A stretch of DNA of 64,000 bases from Erysipelotrichaceae bacterium NK3D112 (GCA_000701725.1 JNJQ01000006.1:62001-126000), one strand, 5' to 3'; positions 43,753 through 54,068 are shown, counted from the stretch's first letter. A program made the numbers and translations. The notes: generated from the letters alone by a model not told the origin.

Positions 43753-44250
43753 ATGAAAAAAGCTGCAGTAATCATGGGCTCGGACAGTGATCTGCCCGTA
43801 ATGTCCAAAGCATTCACCGTCTTGGAAGAGTATGGTATTCCTTTCGAAGCACATGTATATTCCGCCCACCGCACACCTCTGGAAGCGGCCGAATTTGCTG
43901 AAAACGCAAAGGAAAACGGATTCGGAGTGATCATTGCCGGCGCAGGCATGGCGGCAGCTCTGGCAGGCGTGCTGGCGGCGCATACAACACTGCCGGTCAT
44001 CGGCGTACCGCTCAAATCAGCTGTGCTCGAAGGTACTGATGCCCTGCTGGCAACCGTCATGATGCCTTCCGGCATTCCGGTGGCCACCGTTGCCATTGAC
44101 GGCGCCAAAAACGCGGCATACCTGGCAGCTGAGATTCTCGCTCTTGGCGATGATGAGCTGGCGGAAAAGATCGCGGCAGACAGAAAAAAGCAGAAAGAGA
44201 CCGTTCTGAAAAAGGACGCGGCTCTTCAGGAAAAGCTTCAGAATAAATAA
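43753..44250 (+). CDS. purE: N5-carboxyaminoimidazole ribonucleotide mutase, class I PurE
   Basis: The protein has 165 residues. It converts N5-CAIR to CAIR in purine synthesis. The ATG at 43753 has GGAGGAG upstream. The class I signature MGSDSDLPVM and SAHRTPLEA, plus GAGMAAAL, are present. It is the first gene of a seven-gene purine operon and lies directly after an attenuator-like terminator. No purK is adjacent. purC, purF, purB and purA are not in this window. Confidence 0.97.
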   Translation: MKKAAVIMGSDSDLPVMSKAFTVLEEYGIPFEAHVYSAHRTPLEAAEFAENAKENGFGVIIAGAGMAAALAGVLAAHTTLPVIGVPLKSAVLEGTDALLATVMMPSGIPVATVAIDGAKNAAYLAAEILALGDDELAEKIAADRKKQKETVLKKDAALQEKLQNK

Positions 44251-44267
44251 GGATAAAGGAGAAGCAC

Positions 44268-45314
44268 ATGGAAAAGAGCTACAGTGACAGCTACAAAGCG
44301 GCCGGCGTCGATGTGACAGCCGGATACCGTTCGGTCGAACTGATCAAATCCCATGTCGCCCGGACAACAACCCCACAGGTACTGGATTCAATCGGCGGTT
44401 TCGGCGGCATGTACGCACCGGATATGAAAGGGATGGAAAGACCTGTCTTCGTCTCCGGCACAGACGGTGTGGGCACCAAGGTCAAACTGGCCTTCATGCT
44501 CGACAAGCATGACACAGTCGGCATTGACTGCGTCGCAATGTGTGTCAATGACATCATCTGCACCGGCGCAAAGCCGATGTTCTTCCTTGATTACATCGCC
44601 TGCGGAAAGAACATTCCGGAAAAGATCGAACAGATCGTCAAGGGCGTTGCGGAAGGATGCGTGCAGTCAGGCGCCGCATTGATCGGCGGGGAAACCGCGG
44701 AACATCCGGGCCTGATGGCTGAGGATGAATACGATCTGGCCGGATTCTCGGTCGGCATCATCGATGAGAAGAAGATTCTTGACAAGGCCAATGTCAAGGC
44801 CGGCAACGCGATCATCGCACTGCCTTCCTCCGGTGTGCATTCCAACGGATTCTCACTGGTCAGAAAAGTGTTTGACATTGAAAATACCGATTCTCTTTAC
44901 AGATATGAGGAAAGACTCGGAAAGCCGCTTGGCGAAGTGCTGCTGACTCCGACAAAGATCTATGTGAAACCGGTGCTCGCACTGCTTGAAAAGGTTCAGG
45001 TCAACGCGATTGCCCATATCACCGGCGGCGGTTTCTACGAAAACATGCCCAGAGCCTTTGAGGAAAATCTCAGCGCCCGCGTGCACAAGGGCACCTGGAA
45101 TATTCCGGAAGTCTTCAAACTGATTGAGGAAGTCGGAAACATTCCCGAACATGACATGTACAACACCTTCAATATGGGTGTGGGCATGATCGCGATCGTT
45201 GAGCAGAAAGATGCGGAAACAGCTGTGAACCTCTTAAGGGAAAACGGCATTGAGGCTTCCGTCATCGGCGAAATGATTGAAGGCGACCACTCGGTCATCA
45301 TCGAGGAAAACTGA
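44268..45314 (+). CDS. purM: Phosphoribosylformylglycinamidine cyclo-ligase
   Basis: The protein has 348 residues. It closes the AIR imidazole ring with ATP. AAAGGAG precedes the ATG, 17 bp after purE. Typical pieces: SGTDGVGTKVKLA, the GGETAEHPG motif that binds the substrate, and ALPSSGVHSNGF. It has normal length for PurM. It is the second gene of the purine operon and purN follows after only 2 bp. Confidence 0.97.
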   Translation: MEKSYSDSYKAAGVDVTAGYRSVELIKSHVARTTTPQVLDSIGGFGGMYAPDMKGMERPVFVSGTDGVGTKVKLAFMLDKHDTVGIDCVAMCVNDIICTGAKPMFFLDYIACGKNIPEKIEQIVKGVAEGCVQSGAALIGGETAEHPGLMAEDEYDLAGFSVGIIDEKKILDKANVKAGNAIIALPSSGVHSNGFSLVRKVFDIENTDSLYRYEERLGKPLGEVLLTPTKIYVKPVLALLEKVQVNAIAHITGGGFYENMPRAFEENLSARVHKGTWNIPEVFKLIEEVGNIPEHDMYNTFNMGVGMIAIVEQKDAETAVNLLRENGIEASVIGEMIEGDHSVIIEEN

Positions 45315-45316
45315 AC

Positions 45317-45919
45317 ATGACGGATATCGCTGTACTGGTATCCGGCGGCGGAACCAACCTGCAGGCCCTGATCGATGCGGAAAAGGCGGGAAAGATCCCG
45401 CACGGAAAAATCAGACTTGTGCTGGCTTCCAATCCGAAGGCATATGCTTTGGAAAGAGCGGCGGCCGCAGGCATTGAAAGCGCGGTTGTCTCCAGAAAGA
45501 ACTACGCTTCCCAGCAGGAATATGATCAGGCGATTGTCGATGTGCTCAAAGCCCATGACATTGACATGGTCATCCTGGCCGGTTTCCTGAGCATTCTCGG
45601 CGAAACCGTGATCCGCGCCTATCCGGATCGCATTATCAACATCCATCCGTCTCTGATTCCTTCCTTCTGCGGCAAAGGCTTCTACGGACTCAAAGTCCAT
45701 GAGGCTGCCCTGGAAAAAGGCGTCAAGGTGACCGGCGCGACCGTCCATCTGGTCAATGAGATTCCCGACGGCGGCCGCATCCTGCTTCAGAAGGCGGTTT
45801 ACATCGAAGACGGCGACACACCCGAAGTATTGCAGAGAAGAGTTATGGAACAGGCTGAATGGATCCTTCTGCCCCAGGCGGCGGAAATGGTCGCAGCACA
45901 GCTCAGTGAGGAGGAATAA
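45317..45919 (+). CDS. purN: Phosphoribosylglycinamide formyltransferase
   Basis: The protein has 200 residues. It transfers a formyl group from 10-formyl-THF to GAR. VSGGGTNLQALIDA at the start and NIHPSLIPSF (Asn/His/Ser region) with GATVHLVNE are the folate and substrate motifs. The active Asn and His pair is in place. Close spacing to purM and to the PurO-like gene (5 bp) shows it is part of one transcript. Confidence 0.96.
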   Translation: MTDIAVLVSGGGTNLQALIDAEKAGKIPHGKIRLVLASNPKAYALERAAAAGIESAVVSRKNYASQQEYDQAIVDVLKAHDIDMVILAGFLSILGETVIRAYPDRIINIHPSLIPSFCGKGFYGLKVHEAALEKGVKVTGATVHLVNEIPDGGRILLQKAVYIEDGDTPEVLQRRVMEQAEWILLPQAAEMVAAQLSEEE

Positions 45920-45924
45920 AGATT

Positions 45925-46635
45925 ATGAAAGCAGTCAACTTATTTGATTATCTTGCCAACAACGAATATCCCGGCCGCGGTATCGCAATCGGAAGAACCC
46001 CGTGCGGAAAGAAGATGAGAATCGCCTACTTCATCATGGGCAGAAGCGAAAACAGCAGAAACAGAGTCTTCGTCACAGATGGCGAGGGCATCCGCACACA
46101 GGCGTTTGATCCTTCCAAAATGCAGGATCCTTCCCTGATCATCTATGCCCCGGTCAGAGTTCTGAACGGCACAACCATCGTCACAAACGGCGATCAGACT
46201 GATACCATCTATGATTTCATGGCAGAGGGCAAGAGCTTCGAGGATGCCCTGAGAACAAGAACATACGAGCCGGACGGACCCAACTGGACACCCCGCATTT
46301 CCGCAGTTGTGAAGGGCGACTCCTATCAGATGTCCATCCTCAAGAGTGCGGACGGCAATCCCGAAAGTACCCACAGACAGTTCTTCGATTTCACCAATGA
46401 GCTCAACGGCTGCGGCCATATCATCCACACCTACCGTGAAAACGGCAATCCGATTCCTTCCTTCGAAGGCGAGCCGGTTTTATGGGAAATGGAAAAGATG
46501 CCCTTTGATGAATGGAGCGACAATGTCTGGAAGGCACTGAACAAAGACAACAAGGTTTCCCTGTTCACAAGAGCGATTGACATCGAAACAGGCGAAACAA
46601 AGACAAGAATCTATAACAAGCATGAGGAGGAATAA
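45925..46635 (+). CDS. PurO-type IMP cyclohydrolase
   Basis: The protein has 236 residues. It matches the archaeal-type IMP cyclohydrolase family (PF07826): YPGRGIAIG, YFIMGRSENSRNRVF, DPSLIIYAP, VTNGDQTDTI and EPDGPNWTPRISA. It should catalyse the last step to IMP, closing FAICAR. It replaces the N-terminal domain of bacterial PurH, since the next gene codes for the formyltransferase only. AGGAGG is present upstream within purN. This split arrangement is known in some Bacillota and archaea. Confidence 0.85.
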   Translation: MKAVNLFDYLANNEYPGRGIAIGRTPCGKKMRIAYFIMGRSENSRNRVFVTDGEGIRTQAFDPSKMQDPSLIIYAPVRVLNGTTIVTNGDQTDTIYDFMAEGKSFEDALRTRTYEPDGPNWTPRISAVVKGDSYQMSILKSADGNPESTHRQFFDFTNELNGCGHIIHTYRENGNPIPSFEGEPVLWEMEKMPFDEWSDNVWKALNKDNKVSLFTRAIDIETGETKTRIYNKHEEE

Positions 46636-46638
46636 AAC

Positions 46639-47814
46639 ATGGCTAAGGAACTCGAACTGAAATACGGCTGCAACCCCAATCAGAAACCGTCCAGAATTTT
46701 CATCGAAGAGGGTGAACTCCCTGTTACTGTTCTCAACGGACGTCCCGGTTATATCAACTTCATGGACGCGCTCAACAGCTGGCAGCTGGTCAAGGAACTC
46801 AAGGAAGCCACCGGTCTGCCCAGTGCCGCAAGTTTCAAGCATGTATCCCCGGCAGGCGCTGCTGTCGGTCTGCCTCTGACTGAGGTTGAAAGAAAGATCT
46901 ACTTCACCGGCGACCAGGAGCTTTCCCCGATTGCCTGCGCATATGCAAGAGCACGCGGTGCCGACCGCATGAGCTCCTATGGCGATTGGGCAGCGCTTTC
47001 CGATATCTGCGATGCCGACACAGCCAATCTGATCAAGAAGGAAGTCTCCGACGGTGTCATCGCGCCGGGCTATACAGAAGAAGCGCTTGAAATCCTGAGA
47101 TCCAAGAGAAAGGGCAGCTACAACGTTGTTCAGATCGATCCTGACTATGTACCGGATCCGATTGAAAGAAAGCAGGTCTTCGGCATCACATTCGAACAGG
47201 GCAGAAACAACATCAAGATTGATGACTCCCTCTTCACAAACATCGTGACCGCTAACAAGGACCTTCCCGAGGAAGCTGTCCGCGACCTCAAGATCGCGCT
47301 GATCACCCTGAAATACACACAGTCCAACTCCGTTGCCTATGCCAAGGGCGGCCAGGCCATCGGTATCGGTGCCGGCCAGCAGAGCCGCGTCCACTGCACA
47401 CGTCTTGCCGGAAACAAGGCTGACAACTGGTGGATGAGACAGAACCCGAAGGTTCTCGCGCTGCCGTTCAGAGATGATATCCGCAGAGCTGACCGCGACA
47501 ATACCATCGATGTCTACATCGGTGAGGAATATGAGGATGTGCTCAGAGACGGCACATGGCAGAACCTCTTCACCGAAAAGCCTGAACCGCTCACAGTTGA
47601 GGAAAAGAAGGAATGGCTGGCAAAGAACACCGGCGTATCACTGGGTTCCGACGCCTTCTTCCCGTTTGGCGACAATATCGAAAGAGCGCACAAGAGCGGC
47701 GTCTGCTATATTGCCGAGCCGGGCGGATCCATCCGTGATGACAATGTCATCGAAACCTGCGACAGATACGGTATGACCATGGTCTTCAACGGCATCCGTC
47801 TGTTCCATCATTGA
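46639..47814 (+). CDS. Stand-alone AICAR transformylase (PurH C-terminal domain type)
   Basis: The protein has 391 residues and corresponds to the C-terminal AICARFT half of PurH; the N-terminal MGS-like cyclohydrolase half is missing. Core pieces are [28 protein letters not shown] (with the key Lys-His), [11 protein letters not shown] and QQSRVHCTR. It formylates AICAR with 10-formyl-THF to FAICAR, which the PurO-like neighbour then cyclises. AGGAGG overlaps the end of the preceding gene. About 391 residues is the length of the single-domain form seen in several anaerobes. Confidence 0.92.
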   Translation: MAKELELKYGCNPNQKPSRIFIEEGELPVTVLNGRPGYINFMDALNSWQLVKELKEATGLPSAASFKHVSPAGAAVGLPLTEVERKIYFTGDQELSPIACAYARARGADRMSSYGDWAALSDICDADTANLIKKEVSDGVIAPGYTEEALEILRSKRKGSYNVVQIDPDYVPDPIERKQVFGITFEQGRNNIKIDDSLFTNIVTANKDLPEEAVRDLKIALITLKYTQSNSVAYAKGGQAIGIGAGQQSRVHCTRLAGNKADNWWMRQNPKVLALPFRDDIRRADRDNTIDVYIGEEYEDVLRDGTWQNLFTEKPEPLTVEEKKEWLAKNTGVSLGSDAFFPFGDNIERAHKSGVCYIAEPGGSIRDDNVIETCDRYGMTMVFNGIRLFHH

Positions 47815-47838
47815 TCTTCCCGTTTGAAAGGAGTTCTC

Positions 47839-49107
47839 ATGAAAGTACTCGTAGTCGGTTCCGGCGGCCGTGAACACGCGGTCATCCGGAAACTGAAAGA
47901 AAATACTGAAATCACCGAAATCATCTGCGCGCCGGGCAACGGCGGCATCGCCGCAGACGCAAGATGCGTGAATGTCGGCGCCACTGATCTTGAGGGCATG
48001 CTGAAGCTGGCCCTTGAGGAACAGGTTGATTTCTGTGTGGTCACACCCGATGATCCGCTGGCTCTGGGTATGGTGGACATGCTCGAAAAGCATGGCATTG
48101 CGTGCTTCGGACCAACCCACGATGCGGCAGTCATCGAGGCTTCCAAGGTGTTCTCCAAGAATCTCATGAAGGCTTACGGCATTCCGACCGCTGCCTATGA
48201 GGTTTTTGACAAGCCGGAAGAAGCGATGAAATACATCCGTTACAGAAATTCATATCCCGCCGTCATCAAGGCGGACGGACTTGCCCTGGGCAAAGGCGTG
48301 CTGATCGCTGCCGATGAAAAGGAAGCTGAGGCAGCCGTTCAGGAAATCATGGTTGACCAGGCCTTCGGCGCCTCCGGAAACAGAGTTGTCGTGGAGGAAT
48401 TCATGACCGGTCCGGAAGTCTCCGTGCTCGCCTTCACAGACGGCAATGTCATCAGACCGATGATCTCTTCCATGGACCACAAGCGTGCCCTTGACAATGA
48501 TGAAGGTCTCAACACCGGCGGAATGGGAACGATCGCTCCCTCTCCCTACTTCACAGCGGAAATCGCTGACACCTGCATGAAGGAAATCTTTGAGCCGACC
48601 ATGCAGGCGATGAATGCGGAAGGCAGAACATTCAAAGGATGTCTGTACTTTGGATTGATGCTGACACCGAAGGGACCGCGCGTGGTTGAATACAACTGCC
48701 GTTTCGGCGATCCCGAGACACAGGTTGTGCTGCCCTTACTGAAGAGCGATCTCTTCACAATCATGAAGGCATGCCATGACGGAACACTCGCGGATGTGGA
48801 GATCGAATGGTCAAAGCAGGCGGCTGCCTGTGTGATCGAAGCTTCCGGCGGCTATCCGCAGAAGTATGTCAAAGGCTATGAGATTCATGGCCTTGATGAA
48901 AACGGACAGCACGAGGGCGTCACCGTATTCCATGCCGGCACAAAACTCGTCGACGGAAAATATCTGACCAACGGCGGAAGAGTGCTCGGCATCACGTCCG
49001 TGGCGGATACGCTTGGAGAGGCGCTTGACAATTCCTATGCGGCAGTGAAGGAAATCGGTTTCCAGGATATGCACTACCGCACAGATATCGGCAGAAAGCT
49101 GAGGTAA
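47839..49107 (+). CDS. purD: Phosphoribosylamine-glycine ligase
   Basis: The protein has 422 residues. It ligates glycine to phosphoribosylamine. The ATG at 47839 has AAAGGAG 9 nt upstream, so it is preferred to a start at 47824. The ATP-grasp fold is seen in VGSGGREHAV, IKADGLALGKGV, GGMGTIAPSPY and VEYNCRFGDPETQ. It follows the AICAR transformylase by 24 bp in the operon. Confidence 0.97.
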   Translation: MKVLVVGSGGREHAVIRKLKENTEITEIICAPGNGGIAADARCVNVGATDLEGMLKLALEEQVDFCVVTPDDPLALGMVDMLEKHGIACFGPTHDAAVIEASKVFSKNLMKAYGIPTAAYEVFDKPEEAMKYIRYRNSYPAVIKADGLALGKGVLIAADEKEAEAAVQEIMVDQAFGASGNRVVVEEFMTGPEVSVLAFTDGNVIRPMISSMDHKRALDNDEGLNTGGMGTIAPSPYFTAEIADTCMKEIFEPTMQAMNAEGRTFKGCLYFGLMLTPKGPRVVEYNCRFGDPETQVVLPLLKSDLFTIMKACHDGTLADVEIEWSKQAAACVIEASGGYPQKYVKGYEIHGLDENGQHEGVTVFHAGTKLVDGKYLTNGGRVLGITSVADTLGEALDNSYAAVKEIGFQDMHYRTDIGRKLR

Positions 49108-49111
49108 TCAA

Positions 49112-52100
49112 ATGACAGTCTACCGTTGTTTTGTCGAAAAAAGAAAACCGTTTGCGGTTGAGGCGGCCCACACACTGGCTGACCTGAGAGAAGCGCTGCG
49201 CTCGGACAAAATCGAAAGCGTACGCATTCTCAACCGCTACGATATTGAAAATATTGACGAGGAGGATTATCTTTCCGCCCGTTACACCATTCTTTCCGAG
49301 CCGCAGGTCGATGACCTCTATGAGGAAACCGCACCCGCTGCGGCAGAAGATGAATGGGTTTTCGCGGTGGAATATCTTCCCGGCCAGTTTGATCAGAGAG
49401 CGGATTCCTGCGCCCAGTGCATCCAGCTGTCCACGATGAAGACAAGACCCGATGTGGCAAGTGCCAGAGTCTATTACATCAAGGGCGAGCTCGACGAAGC
49501 TGACAAGGCGAAAATCCGTGAAACACTGATCAACCCGGTTGAATCCAGAGAAGCTTCCCTGGCCAAACCGGAAACCATTCTGCAGAAATATCCCAAGCCG
49601 GATCTGCCCGAAGTGCTGGAAGGCTTCACTGCGCTTAGTGAAACAGAGCTCAATGACTTCCTTTCACGGTACGGTCTGGCGATGGACCTGGCGGATATCT
49701 GCTTCCTGCAGAAATACTTCAAAGATGAAGAGAAGCGTGATCCGACCATCACGGAAATCAGAGTCATCGACACCTACTGGTCCGACCACTGCCGTCACAC
49801 AACATTCAATACGATTATCAACAACATTGATATCGAACCCGACTTCGTGCGCGAGACATATGAGGAATATCTGAAACTCAGAGAGGAAATCTATGCCGGA
49901 CGCAAGGCGAAGCCGCTGACATTAATGGATCTTGGCACCATCGGCGCGAAGATTCTCAAAAAGCGCGGCCAGCTCAAGGACCTCGATGAATCCGAGGAGA
50001 TCAACGCCTGCTCGGTAAAGATCACCGTCGATGTCGAAGGCGAAAAGCAGGACTGGCTGCTCATGTTCAAAAACGAGACACACAACCACCCGACGGAAAT
50101 CGAACCGTTCGGCGGTGCGGCGACATGTCTTGGCGGCGCCATCCGCGACCCGCTTTCCGGACGCAGCTATGTCTATCAGGCAATGCGCATCACCGGTGCG
50201 GCGGATCCGCTGACACCGCTTGAGGATACCCTCAAGGGCAAACTGCCCCAGCGCAGAATCGTCACAACCGCAGCCAACGGCTACAGCTCCTACGGCAACC
50301 AGATCGGTCTGGCGACCGGCCTTGTGCGTGAGCTTTACCATCCCGGCTATGTGGCCAAGCGTATGGAAGTCGGCGCAGTCATTGCGGCTGCCCCGGCTGA
50401 AAATGTCATCCGCGAAGTACCGCAGCCCGGCGATATTGTCATCCTGTTGGGCGGCAGAACCGGCCGTGACGGATGCGGCGGCGCAACCGGCAGCTCCAAA
50501 GCGCACAGCGTTGAATCACTGGAAAGCTGCGGCGCGGAAGTGCAGAAGGGAAACGCGCCGGAAGAAAGAAAACTGCAGAGACTCTTCCGCAATCCGGAAG
50601 CCACCCGTCTCATCATCCGCTGCAACGACTTCGGCGCCGGCGGTGTGTCCGTAGCGATCGGCGAACTCGCGGACGGTCTGATGATCAACCTGGACAAGGT
50701 TCCGAAGAAATACGAAGGCCTCAACGGCACCGAACTGGCGATCTCCGAATCTCAGGAGCGCATGGCTGTCGTTGTGCGCGAAAAGGATGTGAAGAGATTC
50801 ATTGAACTGGCTGACAGCGAAAACCTCGAATCAACGGTGGTCGCGGTTGTCAGTGAGAATCCGAGAATGATCATGACCCTTGAAGGCCATGAAATCGTCA
50901 ACATCTCCCGTGAATTCCTCAATTCCAACGGCGCCAGCCGTTATACCGACATTGAAGTCGGCGCGCTTTGCGAAGAGGAAGCGAAAGACTGCGGCGCATC
51001 TCTGAATGAAAAGATGGAGGCGCTGGCAGGCGATCTCAACATCTGCTCGCAGAAAGGTCTTTCCGAACGCTTTGACTCCACCATCGGCGCAGGCACCATC
51101 CTGATGCCTTTCGGCGGAAAGTATCAGCTGACTCCGACCCAGGCAATGGCGGCCAGAATTCCGGTTCTGGGCAAAGAGACAAACACCGCCTCACTGATGG
51201 GCTGGGGCTTTGACCCGTATCTCTCCAGCGCTTCCCCTTACCATGGCGCAATGGCTGCGGTTATCATGTCCGCAGCAAGCATCATCGCCGCAGGCGGAAG
51301 TCTTGAACACACATGGCTTTCCTTCCAGGAGTATTTCGGAAGAGTCAACCACGAGCCGGCAAGATGGGGCAAACCGTTTGCCGCATTGCTGGGTGCCCTT
51401 AAGGCACAGGTTGAGCTTGGAATCGCCGCGATCGGCGGAAAGGATTCCATGAGCGGAACCTTCGAGGATATCGATGTGCCTCCGACCCTGATCTCATTTG
51501 CGGTTTCCACCGCGGATGCCGATAAGGTCCTGAGCCCCGAATTCAAGGGTGCCGGACACAATCTCTATGTTCTGGCTCCGAAGTATGATGAAAAGAAGCT
51601 GCCTGACTTCGCAAGTGTCAGAAGCGTCTTTGCCCGTATGGAAGAGCTGATCAGAGAAGGCAGGGTTCTCTCTGTCTGGACACTGGAAAGAGGCGGCATT
51701 GCCGAAGGCCTGCTCAAGTGCGCACTCGGCAACCGCATCGGTGTGCAGCTGAAGAATACAGACAATCTGTTTGAAAAGTGCTATGGCGCCTTCCTGTTTG
51801 AAACAGCAGAGGAAATCGATGATGCATGTCTGATCGGCACCACCATTGATGAATATGTGCTGAAGACTGATGCGGAATGCGTCGATCTGAAACAGATCCA
51901 GAAGATCTATGAGGACAAGCTGCAGCCTGTCTTCCCGTATACCCATGTGGAAAGCGGAACAAAGATCATCAACAGTGACTGCACAGAGCGCGGCGTCATG
52001 CATGCGTCCTACACATGTGAAAAGCCGCATGTGCTGATTCCGGTCTTCCCGGGCACCAACTGCGAATATGACACAGCCCGCTCCTTTGAAAGAGCAGGTG

Positions 52101-52822
52101 CGGAGGCGGAGATCTTCGTCATCCGCAACCTCACCGGAAAAGACATCGAGGAAAGCGCGGAAGGATTCGCCAAGGCGATTGCCCGCAGCCAGATCATTGC
52201 GGTTCCTGGCGGATTCTCCGGCGGCGATGAACCGGACGGCTCCGGCAAATTCATCACAGCCTTCTTCCGCAACCCGAAGGTCAAGGCGGCTGTCACGGAA
52301 CTTCTCGATGAAAGAGAAGGTCTCATGCTCGGCATCTGCAACGGTTTCCAGGCTCTGATCAAACTCGGTCTTGTACCGTACGGCAAGATCATCGACACCG
52401 ATGAGAACTGCCCGACCCTGACCTTCAACACAATCGGCAGACATCAGTCGATGCTGGTCAGAACCAGAATCGCCTCCGTGAAATCACCGTGGCTGAGATA
52501 TGCGCAGACCGGCGAGATTGATACCGTTGCCATCTCCCATGGCGAAGGCAGATTCGTGGCAAATGATGAAGTCATGAAGCAGCTGATCGAAAACGGCCAG
52601 ATCGCCACCCAGTATGTGGATTTCGAAGGCAATCCGACCAGCGACATTCACTTCAACCCCAACAACTCCTACAACGCGGTGGAAGGCATCCTTTCACCGG
52701 ATGGAAGAATTCTCGGCAAGATGGGACATTCCGAACGTTCAGGTGAGAACCTCTACGCAAACATCCCTGATCTTTCCACCCAGGAATATATCTTCCGCGG
52801 AGCTGTGGATTATTTCAGGTAA
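49112..52822 (+). CDS. purL: Phosphoribosylformylglycinamidine synthase, large single-chain form
   Basis: The protein has 1236 residues. This is the long PurL with a glutaminase fused at the C-terminus, the form common in Gram-negatives and clostridia, not the PurSQL three-subunit type of Bacillus. The N-terminal PurS-like part is followed by two AIRS-like ATP domains (FKNETHNHPTEIEPFGGAAT, SDHCRHTTF near 228), then a class I glutamine amidotransferase from about residue 974 with PGTNCEYDTA and the nucleophile Cys in GICNGFQ (about 1075), followed by HGEGRF. It ends the operon; a terminator is 20 bp downstream. Confidence 0.97.
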   Translation: MTVYRCFVEKRKPFAVEAAHTLADLREALRSDKIESVRILNRYDIENIDEEDYLSARYTILSEPQVDDLYEETAPAAAEDEWVFAVEYLPGQFDQRADSCAQCIQLSTMKTRPDVASARVYYIKGELDEADKAKIRETLINPVESREASLAKPETILQKYPKPDLPEVLEGFTALSETELNDFLSRYGLAMDLADICFLQKYFKDEEKRDPTITEIRVIDTYWSDHCRHTTFNTIINNIDIEPDFVRETYEEYLKLREEIYAGRKAKPLTLMDLGTIGAKILKKRGQLKDLDESEEINACSVKITVDVEGEKQDWLLMFKNETHNHPTEIEPFGGAATCLGGAIRDPLSGRSYVYQAMRITGAADPLTPLEDTLKGKLPQRRIVTTAANGYSSYGNQIGLATGLVRELYHPGYVAKRMEVGAVIAAAPAENVIREVPQPGDIVILLGGRTGRDGCGGATGSSKAHSVESLESCGAEVQKGNAPEERKLQRLFRNPEATRLIIRCNDFGAGGVSVAIGELADGLMINLDKVPKKYEGLNGTELAISESQERMAVVVREKDVKRFIELADSENLESTVVAVVSENPRMIMTLEGHEIVNISREFLNSNGASRYTDIEVGALCEEEAKDCGASLNEKMEALAGDLNICSQKGLSERFDSTIGAGTILMPFGGKYQLTPTQAMAARIPVLGKETNTASLMGWGFDPYLSSASPYHGAMAAVIMSAASIIAAGGSLEHTWLSFQEYFGRVNHEPARWGKPFAALLGALKAQVELGIAAIGGKDSMSGTFEDIDVPPTLISFAVSTADADKVLSPEFKGAGHNLYVLAPKYDEKKLPDFASVRSVFARMEELIREGRVLSVWTLERGGIAEGLLKCALGNRIGVQLKNTDNLFEKCYGAFLFETAEEIDDACLIGTTIDEYVLKTDAECVDLKQIQKIYEDKLQPVFPYTHVESGTKIINSDCTERGVMHASYTCEKPHVLIPVFPGTNCEYDTARSFERAGAEAEIFVIRNLTGKDIEESAEGFAKAIARSQIIAVPGGFSGGDEPDGSGKFITAFFRNPKVKAAVTELLDEREGLMLGICNGFQALIKLGLVPYGKIIDTDENCPTLTFNTIGRHQSMLVRTRIASVKSPWLRYAQTGEIDTVAISHGEGRFVANDEVMKQLIENGQIATQYVDFEGNPTSDIHFNPNNSYNAVEGILSPDGRILGKMGHSERSGENLYANIPDLSTQEYIFRGAVDYFR

Positions 52823-52842
52823 TTGAAAAAAGGATGTAACAG

Positions 52843-52870
52843 ACAGCCGGCTGAAATGCCGGCTGTTTTA
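52843..52870 (+). terminator. Terminator of the purine operon
   Basis: ACAGCCGG (52843-52850) with CCGGCTGT (52859-52866), then TTTAT. Confidence 0.85.
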
Positions 52871-52885
52871 TATGCAAAGGCAGTG

Positions 52886-52891
52886 TATACT
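52886..52891 (+). promoter_or_regulatory. -10 of the L,D-transpeptidase gene, leaderless arrangement
   Basis: TATACT is followed by TTCATT and then ATG 52898, with no Shine-Dalgarno site. Confidence 0.5.
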
Positions 52892-52897
52892 TTCATT

Positions 52898-54064
52898 ATG
52901 AAAAAGAGATGGATTATCGTTTCGCTGGTTGCGGCAGCGGCTGCCGGTTATGGCGGAATGAAAATGTATGCGGATTATCAGGAACAGGAAGAGCTGAAAC
53001 GCAGACAGGCCGCCTATGACAAAGCCATGGAAGGTCTGAAGGTGGATATCGATGCGGATATGCTGATGCGGGAGTACGGCGATCCGTTCGACCTGAACAG
53101 CCTGGTGAAGAAACACACCGGCAATATTGAGTTCACCGGCGAAGTGGACCCGATGAAAACTGGGGATCATGAAGTGAAGATCCGCCTTTCGGACCAGGAT
53201 TCCTACGGTGTGAAAGTGGAACGGGAATTCCTTTACAACATTATTGTGGAGGATACCAAAGCGCCGCAGATTGAGCTGGCGGAAGAAACCTGCGTGATCA
53301 CCGAAGGGGATGGTTTTGATCCTGCCGGCAATGTTGTTTCCGTTGCGGATCCGGTTGACGGGGAGCTTCCGTATGATGAAACGGCGGAAAGCGGTGCCTG
53401 GCGTTTTGAAGGTGAGTATGATCCGGATACGCCCGGCGAATACACCATCACAGTCAAAGCGGCCGATATCAACGGCAATCAGACAGAGGCACAGTTCACC
53501 CTGATTGTTGAGGAAAAACCTGTCGTGTATGAACCGCCGGCTCCGGCTGCGGCTTCAGGCGGGGGCAATCCGTACTATATCCGTATCAACCGCGCCTTGA
53601 ACACGGTCACTGTCTACGCATTGAATGATGCGGGGGATTATGAGCCTTACACCGCGTTTATCTGTTCCACCGGCGGCGCGACGCCCCTTGGCACTTACAC
53701 AACCTTCGGCAAGTCGAGATGGAGACTTCTGTACGGTCCGTGCTACGGCCAGTACGCAACCGACATTGTCGGGGATATTCTCTTCCATTCAGTGCCGTAT
53801 TACACCCAGTATGAGGGCGATCTGGAATATAACGAGTACAACAAGCTCGGCACATCCGCCTCGATGGGCTGCGTCAGACTGTGCGTGCGGGATGCGATGT
53901 GGATTTACAACAACTGTCCGATCGGGACGGTCGTCGAATTCTATGATGACTATGAAAGCTATGGCCCGCTGGGCAGGCCGGGATCAATCTGGATTGATCC
54001 GGAGAGTGAAAACCGCGGATGGGATCCGACCGATCCTTCTCCGTCCAATCCATGGAATCAATGA
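52898..54064 (+). CDS. L,D-transpeptidase (YkuD) with Ig-like repeat region
   Basis: The protein has 388 residues. A short basic N-terminus and membrane segment (about 5-24) are followed by a linker, an Ig/DUF5011-like region (VEDTKAPQIEL, DPVDGELP, YDPDTPGEYTITVKAAD) and a YkuD domain from about 225. The catalytic site is HSVPYY with SMGCVRL, which has Cys and His as expected. It should form 3-3 cross-links in peptidoglycan or attach proteins, outside the membrane. The start lies exactly 6 nt after a -10 box and has no Shine-Dalgarno, so leaderless translation is likely. It follows purL but is separated by a terminator. Confidence 0.9.
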   Translation: MKKRWIIVSLVAAAAAGYGGMKMYADYQEQEELKRRQAAYDKAMEGLKVDIDADMLMREYGDPFDLNSLVKKHTGNIEFTGEVDPMKTGDHEVKIRLSDQDSYGVKVEREFLYNIIVEDTKAPQIELAEETCVITEGDGFDPAGNVVSVADPVDGELPYDETAESGAWRFEGEYDPDTPGEYTITVKAADINGNQTEAQFTLIVEEKPVVYEPPAPAAASGGGNPYYIRINRALNTVTVYALNDAGDYEPYTAFICSTGGATPLGTYTTFGKSRWRLLYGPCYGQYATDIVGDILFHSVPYYTQYEGDLEYNEYNKLGTSASMGCVRLCVRDAMWIYNNCPIGTVVEFYDDYESYGPLGRPGSIWIDPESENRGWDPTDPSPSNPWNQ

Positions 54065-54068
54065 AAAG

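Noticed and set aside
43547-43756. Short open frame in the purE leader
   Set aside because: Its frame overlaps the leader helices and terminator and has no ribosome site. The region is better read as regulatory RNA.
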